Source: Tieghemiomyces parasiticus (taxonomy: Eukaryota; Kickxellomycota; Dimargaritomycetes; Dimargaritales; Dimargaritaceae). Taken from it: 56,868 bases of DNA. Location of the stretch: the NCBI GenBank assembly GCA_027575765.1, contig JANBPT010000203.1, positions 1-56,868 on the forward strand, read 5' to 3'. Position numbers and translations under genes: made by a program. Positions 10,052 to 21,234 of this stretch are shown piece after piece. Numbering within the stretch: the first letter of the stretch is position 1; each line of letters opens with the position of its first letter. The notes under the pieces were generated by a model, which made no database searches, was not told the origin of the DNA, and saw nothing but the letters and a program-made list of their open reading frames with translations.

Positions 10052-12208
10052 TTAATGGCGGGACGGCTGGTAGCGACCGTCATGGTAGTTGGCCTCCATC
10101 CCGTTATCCGTAGGCAAGTCGGAGCACAAACCGTCTTTACCGCGGGTGGCCACATCTGGTGGTGGACGGTGCGAAGTCGGACTACCGGTGTTGTCGCGTG
10201 GTTCGGAGGTGGGCGGATAGGTGCGTAGACGAATATTATCGTGACCGTATGGTAAGGCGGGGGCAGTGGCCTCACGGGTGGTCAAGCCAGGCAGGGGTGG
10301 ATATGGCCTGCGGCTCGAGACGGGCGGAGTCAACGTGCGACTCGGATGGGCGGAGCTGTATGGAGAACGACGGTGTACCGCGGCGCCGTTACCATGACTG
10401 TCAATGTCGCGATGGTATGCGCTGTACTCGTCACGGCGACCACCGTCGTCGACCTCAACGGCCGGGTTGTGATACCGCGTGGCGCCGCTGGTGTGGACCG
10501 AGAAGTGGCGGGCTTGGTCCGAATTGCGGCTTTGCTCATGGGTTGCCGGTGGAGGAAGTTGGCTACCAAAGCTGTTGGACCGGCGGCGGGTGGCCAGGTA
10601 AGAGGCCGATACCACTGGAGACCCGTGGAGTGACATTGAGTGGCTCCCGGTGTAGTGCGTACGAGCCGGGTACGTCGAATTGAAGGAGGATTTGGCCACC
10701 GGGGGCAAAGTGGCCGAGAGAGGTGCCACCGTCGGCATCACCGTAGAGAGAGGCGTCGTCGATAGGGGCCGACGCTCGGACCGGGGGTGGTCTTCGGTTG
10801 AGCGCAGCGCGGTCTGGGCGAGCCGGGTTCGTTCGAGATCGATGCGGATCTGGAACGCATGATACATGTTGTTGAAAATAACGTCCAGCTGCTGGACGCC
10901 GTGCATGACGTCGTCGAGACGAGTGCCGGGGTTACTCTCGTGGGCGTGGGTGTAATCGACCATAAATCCCTTAATATTGGTGTGAAACTGGGTGGCCTGG
11001 CGCTGTAGATCGTGGAGGCGGAGAGCCAGGGATTCCGGGGTGACAAGGCTTGATGGTGGCGGTGTTAATACGGCGTGGGTGGGTGGAGCGGACCCTCGTT
11101 GGCCGGTTAGCAAGGAATTGTGGATGCGCGGGTCGTGAGGGGAGAGGTGGTGCGGCTGTGGATAGCCAATGTTGTCTTCCGTCAGCCGCTTGCTAGAGGT
11201 GGGGTAATAAGCTGGTGGTGGCGGGGGGGCCGAAGAGCCCGCGGGCGACCCGAAGGCGCGTGGGTCATAGGGCCGGGTCGAGTGACGCGCATCGGTGGCC
11301 GTCGGATACGGGTGGTAGCGGCCCACGGCCGGGTAGGCTGAACGCGGGGACAGCCGGGCGCTGGCCGGGGTGTGTGCTTCACCTATATAATCGGGCCGGT
11401 CCTGCCGGTCGCGGCTAAAGATGCGATCAATTTCGTCGTAGTGTCGGCAGTTATTGAGCCTGATTTTGCGCACCTCCTGGTCCAGCTGCTCGGCGGTCAG
11501 CGGAGGGTTGCGCTGGTGGAGTTGGCTGATGGCGTCCTTAGCCAGGCTGTAGCCCTTCTTAAGTGAAGTGATCTTGTTCTTGACCTGGGCTTCGGTGTAC
11601 TTGTTGTCAAAAAGCATCTCGGCGACCTCTCGGTAGTAACTGGTCTTGTTGGCGCGGTGGTACTCGTCGAGGTTATGTAGAATACGGTGCAAAAGTTTCC
11701 TGGCGTCGTGGTCACTCCAGACGTTGTTGTTGGATCCACGCTTGCGGGCGTAGGTCTCATGGACGCTCATAGAAGTGGACAGCGCCGCCGTTGCCGCCGT
11801 GGTCGAAGAAGAAGAATCTGACCCCTGGTAGGATTGACTCCGCCGCATTATTGGGCAATTAGTCAGGTCGTCATCAGGCTGTCTGCCTTCCGAAACGGGA
11901 CTGATCTGACCCGGGGATGTGGCACATAAGGGACTTCCCCGAGTGGAAAGGTGTGACGCCGGGATACCTAGCTCATTTAGGGACGGAATGGGTCCGTGTC
12001 GGTGTACCGAAGGCACGTCGCAAGGGATGAGAGAGCTAAGGACAGTGGCAGCTGAGACATCCTTGGCGGAGGTGCCGGGCGGTGTCCCGGGGAAGGGCCG
12101 TGGGGCCGGAGATAGATTGGTCGGAGGAAGGAGGGCCAGTGGGACAGGTCTGGAAGAATTGGGGGTCATGATCTGGGCACGAGGGGAGGTTATGGGCTCG
12201 TTGGCCAT
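10052..12208 (-). CDS. Myb/SANT-like (trihelix-type) DNA-binding protein, 718 aa
   Basis: This is probably a nuclear transcription regulator; its targets cannot be told from sequence. The first 155 residues are disordered and Ser/Pro-rich. Residues about 162-232 form a three-helix Myb/SANT-like domain: W164 starts helix 1 (VWSDHDARKLLHRILH), then YYREVAEMLF, then the recognition-helix-like QVKNKITSLKKGYSLAKDA. A following motif (CRHYDEIDRIFS, about 254-265) is the C-terminal helix seen in fungal Myb/SANT-like and trihelix proteins. The middle and tail are low-complexity (Pro, Ser, Arg, His), with one predicted helical block near 385-460 (ALRLHDLQRQATQFHTNI to IDLERTRLAQ) that may mediate dimerisation. 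The gene is a single uninterrupted frame. The chosen start is the first ATG (complement of 12206-12208), with a TATATAA about 56 bases upstream. No specific orthologue is named. Confidence 0.85.
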   Translation of the reverse strand: MANEPITSPRAQIMTPNSSRPVPLALLPPTNLSPAPRPFPGTPPGTSAKDVSAATVLSSLIPCDVPSVHRHGPIPSLNELGIPASHLSTRGSPLCATSPGQISPVSEGRQPDDDLTNCPIMRRSQSYQGSDSSSSTTAATAALSTSMSVHETYARKRGSNNNVWSDHDARKLLHRILHNLDEYHRANKTSYYREVAEMLFDNKYTEAQVKNKITSLKKGYSLAKDAISQLHQRNPPLTAEQLDQEVRKIRLNNCRHYDEIDRIFSRDRQDRPDYIGEAHTPASARLSPRSAYPAVGRYHPYPTATDARHSTRPYDPRAFGSPAGSSAPPPPPAYYPTSSKRLTEDNIGYPQPHHLSPHDPRIHNSLLTGQRGSAPPTHAVLTPPPSSLVTPESLALRLHDLQRQATQFHTNIKGFMVDYTHAHESNPGTRLDDVMHGVQQLDVIFNNMYHAFQIRIDLERTRLAQTALRSTEDHPRSERRPLSTTPLSTVMPTVAPLSATLPPVAKSSFNSTYPARTHYTGSHSMSLHGSPVVSASYLATRRRSNSFGSQLPPPATHEQSRNSDQARHFSVHTSGATRYHNPAVEVDDGGRRDEYSAYHRDIDSHGNGAAVHRRSPYSSAHPSRTLTPPVSSRRPYPPLPGLTTREATAPALPYGHDNIRLRTYPPTSEPRDNTGSPTSHRPPPDVATRGKDGLCSDLPTDNGMEANYHDGRYQPSRH

Positions 12209-12263
12209 ACTGGTGGTGGGTGCAGATTAATGAAGGGAGGGACGGAGGGGAAGGTGAATAAGG

Positions 12264-12270
12264 TATATAA
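12264..12270 (-). promoter_or_regulatory. Candidate TATA element of the Myb-like gene
   Basis: TATATAA lies about 56 bases upstream of the predicted start codon of the minus-strand Myb-like gene. Position and sequence fit a core promoter; there are no transcript data. Confidence 0.35.
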
Positions 12271-14141
12271 GTTAGTGCTGGTTAGATTAAGAGGGTAAGT
12301 TAATGACACCTGGTCATAAGCTAAAGGCCACGCCAATTAGGGAATGAAGAGTAGAGTAGGGAGGAGAGTAGCAGTGTGCAAAAGAGGAAGCAGCTGGCAA
12401 TGTTAAAAATAAATGCGAGATGAAAACGATATGGCAGGCTCATGCTTTAAATATATACATAACCAAGTGGCCTACGCTGCAACCCCAACACACAGTGTCA
12501 ATAACGGAGCTGTAGTGGACCGTGAAGGCCGGTTAAAAATAAGCCCATGGTTGGTAACGACGGGAAAGGGGGTGAGTGTAGCATCTGTAAAGAGTGGCGG
12601 TTGAAATAGGGAGCAATGGAGACACTTGAAGTAGAGAGCCGTCAAACTAGTTGTGCAAGGCCATGGCGAAAAGCACACTAGGGTGACAGTGAAGCATCGT
12701 CACACTGCTCGTGCTGCATGGGACCTCGAGTCATTCGTAGGAGCTATACGCCCTCGGCTGGCAACACCAGTGATGTGGAAAGCAACATGGGTGCTGGTAA
12801 TGTATCGGAAACTAGCGGGCGCTAACAGTAAGAAATTAAGGAGGACATGAGAGGCAATAACACGGGCCTCCCTTCCGTGCGTTGGAATCCGGTTGAGCGC
12901 TGTGTCAGAGCGAACAAGTGAACCCTCCAATACCGCAGCATTGAAGTGAAGGAGCGCTAGGCTAGAGAGTCATGCCTTAGTAGAGGAAGCGTGATTATAT
13001 GGTGGGCGTGCCAAGAAGGCTCGCAAGAGGAGCCAAGCAATATAAATCTATCCACCTGCAAGGATGGTAGAGAAAAGCGTTGAAACAGTATATCAAGAGG
13101 CAAGTCTACCGAGTGACTTTGTAATAAACAAGCAAATAGGCAGATCAACGGTTACTTACCTAGCAGTAGATTGGAAAGCCAGGTACGTGGGCGGAGGACC
13201 TGATAAACCGAATGGAGGAGATCGGTCAGGTCGGTCACATACGATGGTTAAAGGCGAGATTGGACGGAACTGCTGGAATATTGCACGCAATTTAGCACAG
13301 GCCCGAATTCTTGGCGACTCGTGCACCGGAATTAACGACAGTGCTGGAGTGCAGCAGAATGATTGACGGAAAGCCACACGGCACAGGTGTCAAGAGTTCC
13401 AATGATGGCGGATCTATAGGTGTAACAGTTCTGGTTGAGAAACAAACTACTCAGCGTCCAGAGCGATGGTAATCGGTCCGCACAGAAGGGGTGGGGAGAA
13501 CGTGGTGTGCGGTATATGGGATGTGGTTAAAGAGCAGCTGGAAGTTCGCGTGGTGAGCGGGAGGCCCCAGGTTCTCGGGACGACGATGGCGAGAGGGAGG
13601 GGGGGGCAAGCTATTGATGACAAAACGCGGGAAAATGCAGGTCAATGCGGATGGGACGGATGGTGGACTGTTGATAGGTATGCAGGTAGGGCAGGGCGAA
13701 TAGGGTTTAAAACGAATGGACAGATTGTAAGGTAAATATCGTTAGTTAGATGGATGACACCAAGTGGGTTTGATTCCTAGAGCGTACATAGTGAGGTCAA
13801 TGAGTGTGAAAAAAAGAGTGATAAGGTGGGCCGGTGGCGTTTAGATGGAGGAGATTGGTCAGTTACCAAGGGTAATGGCTGCCCTAGTAGCCGCAAATGA
13901 AAATATCACCTCGGCCAGGCCCAACAGCCCAGTCATGATGATTGATGACGAATAGTAATCGTCCAGCTCCTGCCACATGGGAGTTTGGACAGTAACAACT
14001 TGACGATTTGCTGGTGCATCATTGGCCTGTCAGAGATTTCTATGACTTGCAAAGGCGTCTATAAAACCCGCTTCAGTTGCGAACAAGTCTAAGCAAGCAC
14101 ACGTTCGCCCTCATCCGCACGATGGTAGGCCGACGCGTGGG

Positions 14142-14236
14142 CCGGCCAATGGGCGGGTAAGCCACGGAACTTCGAGGACGGGTACCAGTCACCCAATCAC
14201 CGGCTCGGCCCCACCCACTGGACGCCCATTGGCCGG
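14142..14236. promoter_or_regulatory. Inverted repeat with CCAAT boxes, candidate NF-Y/HAP-bound element
   Basis: CCGGCCAATGGGCG at 14142-14155 recurs exactly as its reverse complement at 14223-14236, 67 bases apart. Each arm carries a CCAAT box, and a third CCAAT (CACCCAATCACC) lies between them near 14189-14200. A TATAAAA element sits upstream at about 14060. CCAAT boxes are known targets of the NF-Y/HAP complex in fungi. No gene that would use the element was recognised nearby. Confidence 0.4.
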
Positions 14237-17200
14237 GCTGTCACTCTCCAGGTGCCCTAAAAGTTTAGCAAGCGTCGGAGACTGGTCCGTTCGTAGGCCC
14301 ATACCACAAAGTATGAATGGCATGCATCAATCACACCATTGGTCGACCATCGGGTAGTGAAGGAGTTCCAGGCGAAAAAAAAAAAAACCTTGGCCAAGCG
14401 GATGTCAATGAACCCCACAATTGAGTTATAATGAGGGGGGGAGAAGGGGGTGAGAACGCACAAAGGTAGATGGGAGGGGAAGGAGGCAAGCCGCCCAGGG
14501 AAAGATAAGACCAGATTCCCAGGCCTAGCCCTCCCTGGCCATCGCTTACGGATAACTACCTAGATCGACTTCCTCATTTCGAGTTCCAGTTTACCCAGCC
14601 AGAAAAGTGGCACCTGGGCATCAAAAAAAGAGACATATTTGCATTTTGGCTGTAATCTGACCCCCAGATTACCCTACATCGTTGATTGAACCGGTACACC
14701 ACCGAATCATCCCGAAGATAACTGAGGCGGCGTAACAATGGTTTCCAATGGCAGGGACGTCGTAGACTTACCTATGATCACGTTCCGGTCAAAGTGGGCG
14801 ACATCGATACGGAAGGCGGTGGCGATGTGGCGGAATATACGCGGCCAGAAGGGAGGGCTCCAGGTAATAAATACAGCACGTAAGGGGCGCCTCGGGAATG
14901 GTGTCTGTTGACTCGGTGGTAGCCAGGGGGGGTGAGAACGGGGTAGTATTGCGGCTCTAAAGGGGTTGTGCCGGAACGAAGTTTCCTGGGAGGGATAGGG
15001 AGGAGGAAACAGAAACAGAACGCGGGGAATGTGAAATAGGGAGCCGTTCAGCTGGGGCCTACAGGAAGGCAGGGGTTGGGAAATAGGGTCACGGAGACGT
15101 TAAATTGAGTCACTGGAGAAGTAAGGGGTAGCAAAAAGAAGCACCGGGGCAGAGAATGTAGGGTGTCTGAGAACCGAAAAAATTGCAGATAGGATGGTGC
15201 CTTGTGGTTTAATACTATAGTCAACTGGCCACCTCTAGGAAATTACGGCAGACAAGTGGGGGGAGCAAGCTATAGAGGGAAAATGCAATGGGGACAGGGG
15301 AAGACGGCAGTATGATGAGAAGGGAATAAACAGGTTGTGGCGAGTACCTCGGTAATGTTTCGAAAGATAAACCTGGCTTGGCGGGAGATGGGGCGTCACG
15401 GACAATTTATACTTCCGCAATTAAGGTCGGCGACATATTACGAACAACAGTGTACACTTCGATGGGCGTGGCGTTGGTAATCTGACCATATAATGGGCTG
15501 GAAAGGAGGGGGGCTAAAAAGGAGGAGGAGAATTAGGGTGGAAGGGATGCAAGTGGGGTGGAGAATCTAGGGAAGAAGGAATGGGGTGGGGACGAGGGTG
15601 GGAGTAGGATGCGAGTTCCTTGGGCTGAGCCGCCCCGTCTTGTGTGCACAATGATACTTTTCCGTGATAGCTAGCGGGTCCGCGCATAGGTACGACACCG
15701 ACACTTGTAACCTTGGGCGCTTTGGTAGTAACACCTGTAGCTCTTAAAACTCCACAGTCCACCACTATCGCTCGACCTAACCCTCTAGTCACCTCTATCC
15801 ATAACCCCTTCCCTGATTCTGCGCCCAACTTTGTGTGCTGTACAACCCGAGCTCTTCTGCCTTTTCCACCCGCCCTCCCCATCCTCTCTCCACCATCACC
15901 ACAGTGGACCGTCTCGAACCGAAATGGTATGGCTACAGTCGTTCTCCCGCCCTGATTAGAAGTTTCAGTTTGGGGAGGGAGCCGTACTTGCAATTCGGCA
16001 CCACAGCGACGGCTGTCAAGTTGCAGACGTTACGCGGGCGTCCAGCGATGTAAGATAAACCGATACTCTCTATAGTGTCCGGCGACGTGGCTTCATACTC
16101 GCATGCTTACTGTGCAGGCAGCAGCGGCTCGGCCTGCGTTCTTATCCACCCATTCTGCAAGTGCTTGCCTCGCTGTTTACGATTACAAGGTGTAGCATGT
16201 CGTATTTTTTCGGCTGCTCTCTCCTGTCTGCCGCCCGAATAGTTTGCATGACAAGTGCCACCAGGATAGCAGGCACCGTAGCTGCTCCCATATCTAATGC
16301 CATGCGGAAAAACTGTCGTTGCAGTACGTTTCATTTCTTTCCCGCTCACCTCCTCAGTGACTCCGTCTTTTCGGGGTTAACCATTGCTATGCTTCGTTTT
16401 TTTTATCTGTCATTTTACTAGTTCGCTACCTGCTGACTTGATCTTGAGGCGCACCGAGAAGGGTACCCATTTTACAGGGTCTACCGTCGTGATGCCGATG
16501 AGTAGAGAATAGAAGGCTGTGAAATTCTCGGCCGTGGCTGCAGATACCATATGGGTGCTGACGTGGAATAAACTGTATGGCAGATGACATGATCTACAAC
16601 GCGCGCCCACCTCTCCCTTTGGCTCTGTTGGAATTGACACCCCGCTAGGGTGTTAAAATGTTCGCTTCCCGCCCCCACCCTTCGTGCAATGAAACTAGAC
16701 TATTCGGAAAGCCCAAGTCGGAATTAGGAAATACAGTATATATTTAACTAGTTTCGTAACCGAGGCCACGATCTATCGTCAACCAGGAATCAAGATGACC
16801 CGTTAAAGGCCGAGTCGCCCCGTCGGCACGACTCGAACGTCGTGATAATCTACAATTAATGGCGGACAACTAAGAGTTTCGCCTGAACCGTCAGGTCTTC
16901 CGACCCAGGCCTAGTTCCTCTAGGCACCGGTTGCTTGGAAGCATCGATAATAATAGTACACTCTAAAGTCCTGCAGATAACACTGTCAAGCAACTAGCCA
17001 AGTGGAGTGAAGATCAGGGCACTACATTGATCACTACGACCGCCCTTCGCTCGAGACCGCAATCATCCTTGAGCTCTGGGAGCGGGGCATCAATAAGCCA
17101 GGGTCTAGGGTACACCAAATCCTCCACCTTCGGTGGCTATTCCTGGCCAATATTGAGGGAGAACTTGCGCCCTGTTGTGTGTATAACCTACGCGCCCCCC

Positions 17201-18744
17201 TCATAACCATTCAGGCTAGGGCGTCATCTACCGTTCACACCAGTCACCCAGCGCACTCCATTGGCTCGTAGGGAGGAAAGGACAGGCTGCACCACCCCAT
17301 AAAAAGCGATGCTCCACCTGATTTGCTTTCCCTGCCATGCTCTGCAGCACTGTCGCTTTTTTCCTGCTTGTCCAGCCACGACTAGTGGCCGGCTAACTTT
17401 CACGCCCCTCACCTCCCCTTGTCTTTGAAGATATACCTTCCTGTTCTTCCCCCCCCCCCAGCCTGACCAGTTGAGTTACCCAAGGCCCTGCGCGGCCAGT
17501 GAGGGGGATGTGAGAGTGTGCCATACAACCCTCTCCCCATTAATCCATATTTGGCCTTACCTAAGCCAACCGGCTCTCCATCGTATCCTAATGTTCTGCT
17601 GCACGATGGGAACTGTCGCCAAAGGATGAGCGGGAACGCGACAGAGGGAGTGGAACGTATGCAATTCGATACCAGCTGAATTTCGATTCAAGTTTATTAT
17701 TTTCTCACATCCCCGGACGCTGCTAGAATGACTTTGCCGCGTGACGTTGGGGGTTGGTTCCCACCCGGAAATTAAATACAACCTCGGCTATCTAAGGTCC
17801 AGGATTTCAACACATCCTCTCGACTTGGCGCCGGCAAGTGCGATTGGCGACTCGGACGTCACAGTAACCGCCGTCTCTTCTCCCCATTTCGCCGCCTCCG
17901 TTTTCATTTTGATTGGTTATCTTCGACATGTGCAGCATCTGTTGCACAATTGCCGCACGAGTGTGTTTCCTCGTCTTTTCCTTTTCCCCTACCTCTGTCT
18001 AATAGCTGGTAGGTGGTCTGACCGGGGTAAATATCGGCACAGTTGGCTGCGTAGCGAACACCTGCCCAACCGACTTGTCACTTTTTGGGGGGATTCTGGG
18101 GTTAGCGCTATAGGATATGAGTAGGGGGGGGGAGGAGCGTTAATTTGCGGAGCTCAGGGCCTGCTTTGTACCATGCGGGGGCGATGGAAAAGAGGACAAA
18201 GAGTGTGCCCTGTCCCCATTTTTCTTCGCGCCCGTTCTACTCAACCTCGCCCGAAAGTCACTTTTGTACCATTCGTGAGCCTCCGGTGTAGGTCCCGCCG
18301 GTTTCGGATTTCCACTCTACACTAACAAAGGGGGCACCGGCTTTACCGTCGATCCTATCGAACCGCCGATGGGCTAATGAACTTCTCGGACGTGCGGGGG
18401 TTAGAGAGGTGGCCGCATGGCTTTCCGAAATGGTTATCTCAAATCAATTTAGTCTGTCCACTGCCGAAGTGGGTTGGAGAAAGCGGAGGGATTAAATGAG
18501 CCATGTACGCTGCGGCCCACCATGCGTCACAGAAGCAGTCGCAGTCGCTACATCACGTAACGTTGCCACTACGACGGGACGCTGTAACTCAAGGCCAATT
18601 ACTGACAGTAGTGGAATAGATTTCCCGAGTCTGTCGATCTGTCAACTCTAGGGCCTTCATTAGCTCGCCAAAATGATCGGTACCCTTGAGGGGAATCACC
18701 CGTAGCCTCTGCCAATGGAAGGTCGTGCGTAACTGATTGTTTTT

Positions 18745-18747
<3 letters not shown>

Positions 18748-18807
<60 letters not shown>
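18748..18807. repeat. (CT)30 microsatellite
   Basis: Sixty bases of perfect CT dinucleotide repeat, the longest simple repeat in the window, in gene-free sequence. Confidence 0.95.
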
Positions 18808-18809
<2 letters not shown>

Positions 18810-20787
18810 ATTGCAGAAACGTGCGTTGAAGGTCACCGCGAAGCTATCGTCCGTAGTTACGGCTTTAATATGTCCATACTTCGGTAATGGGTTGGTGATA
18901 TACGGTTTGGTTTACGGCTGGCCTAGGGTTGTTAAATCGCGGTACACATGTGAAGTTCCCTGCATCTGCATCATAGTTTATGGGTCAGGTAGGAGGAGTG
19001 TGAGAGCAGAGCAGCCCGAAAAACGTGAGGGTAGCACGCAACTTTTCTCCGCAAAGGTGGGTTGTGAGGAAGTAATAATTTATAGTCCAAGTCATATGGT
19101 GACACCCTAGCTAAGGCGTTAGGTCCGCAAGCTAACCTTGACGAGTTGGGATGTAACGTAAATGCAGCGCTGTATCCGAGCGGTTGGTGATGAGAGTTAG
19201 CAATATAAGGAAGCACTGCCCATTTAGACGGATAGAGTGAGCCTACGCCGGAGATGAATTTCCGACAGCTTGCATCAGAGACTTGGCGGTAATATTGTCC
19301 ACTAAATTTGGAGTAATGGCCCCGCCAATGCCCTACAATTGCTCGTTGGTCCTTAAACCCGGCTGTGGCCATCCCTCAGTTTCCTCTGAGCACCACATCG
19401 GTCACCTTTATCCCTAATGATATGTCAGGTATCTCTTGTAATGATCACCTTACCCACCGTCACCAGTTCAATCGGCAACTACCCATAATTTTGGGAATGT
19501 AAAGATGCGGGGAAGTTAGGGTAGGACCCCCAATCCTATGCAGGGGACTGGGGGAGAGTTTTTTTTTTTTGGCCACACCCTGCGTCTCCGAATGATCAAT
19601 TATGGGGTGACGTCCACAGATTAGGCAGAGAGGGTGAGTATATCATTCCTCATCATGCGGAAGCCCTTCACTCCCCTCTACAAACGGGCGGGGCTCATCC
19701 CATTTTGGAATTGAAAGAATGAGCACTGCGTTCTATAACGATGCAATAGCACAGTGACGCTAAATGTCGGCCGGGATGTACCAATGGACTTCCAACGGCG
19801 ACCCACCGATTATCGGCACCGCCTGTACCACTTTGTCAATAGGTGGGATTTGACAGCGAAATATATCGGATGAGTACCTCGGTTTATTTATCGTATTTGA
19901 CGTGGCGAAAGTGAATTAGGTATCGTAACCGGTAGTAGGCGAGAGGGCGTAGCATGTAAATGAGTCAGACTGTGGCCTCTGTGTACCTATACTTCACCGA
20001 TAACATCTAGCTGCTGTGCCTGCTTAATAACTTTGGCTACTTTACGGTACCGCTCAGGTAGGGCTCTGGCGGACTGTTAAATGGGAGCGGGCCGCGTCAT
20101 GAATAACAACTACTGGATGAGAATTAAGGTAGCACTGGGCTTTCCCCGTCCTACTCTCGTCCCGATGGTATGTATGGACACCAGCGGGCGGCAATCAACT
20201 TCCCTTTCTTGCATGTTTTTCCCCCGCACGCTTGTCATTGACAGCCAGAGTGATCAACCATATCGGCCTAGGTGCACTGTTGCTTCCGTCGAAAATTTAA
20301 TACATGTCAACTAGCTAGATTACTAAGATCACTGCAACACATACTTTATTTCCTACGTCTTTAAGCATTCACGTGAAGTAAAGCCTATATACGCCAGGGC
20401 CAACACATAGTCACCCACATTCCAAGATCGGCAGTAAGTATGGCGATACCTGGCGGAAAAGGGGGTAAATTTAACGGAGTTGGCGATCTGAAGTGCGTGT
20501 AGCGCAAGTTTTGATCGTCATATAACCCACATTTGGTCTTAGCGCCGAATGTCAACCCATTACATTACAGGTGGTATTATTTTTTATCGCCATTTGAATT
20601 CCCTCCAGTCATCACCCTCATTGGATGCTCCAGCCGCTGGATCGTATGATTGGACCGGACGCGTAATTAAGCCATTCTCAGGTAGCAATTGTTTAGACGG
20701 TGCGACCTAACCGAGGAGCATGATGAAAGAACTCGGAATGAAGAGAAGGGAAAAGTAGGGTATGCGGAAGCAGTAGACGTCGTCAGC

Positions 20788-20804
20788 GGGGATCGCTGAT
20801 CCCC
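20788..20804. other. Short perfect hairpin
   Basis: GGGGATC and GATCCCC flank a 3-nt loop. No gene end is known nearby, so a terminator role cannot be argued. Confidence 0.35.
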
Positions 20805-21216
20805 CCCTTCTCCGCGGGGCACGCCAACAGGATGCAGGGTCATAATTGTGATGCATGCGGGGCGGGTGAGGGTATAACTAAATAAAAAGCAAATGAGGGT
20901 GAGAGCGGGGTTACAAAGTTTAACTGTAGAAACAAAGGTAGCCGGAGGCTACAGTTGACCGTAGCCCATCACCCATATTGAACCAAGGGGGCCGGCGGAG
21001 GACCAACCTTTGACGGTATATGGAGGTTTGTGGATAGCTTTTGATTATAATTATATCCCGGCAAGGGCCGCTCCTACCTAACTGGCTGTGAACCTTGGCA
21101 TTGATAACTGCCTTCCTTACAATTAAAAAAGTACCCAATTTTAAGCTTAGCGAACGACCCACGCGGATACAGCTCGATGGCCATGGGCGGGTGGACGCAG
21201 CGTGGTGACGAGAACG

Positions 21217-21234
21217 GGGCTCGGTACCGAGCCC
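21217..21234. other. 18-bp perfect palindrome
   Basis: GGGCTCGGTACCGAGCCC equals its own reverse complement. It could be a dimeric protein-binding site or chance; no neighbouring gene is recognised. Confidence 0.4.

Noticed and set aside
15514..15993. 159-aa minus-strand frame in the gene-poor centre
   Set aside because: Mixed random-looking sequence with a Pro/His tail; no motif and no supporting splice context.
16801..16900. T-arm-like GACTCGAACGTC sequence suggesting a tRNA
   Set aside because: Only three stem pairs form in the presumed T arm, and no acceptor or anticodon stem can be built on either strand.
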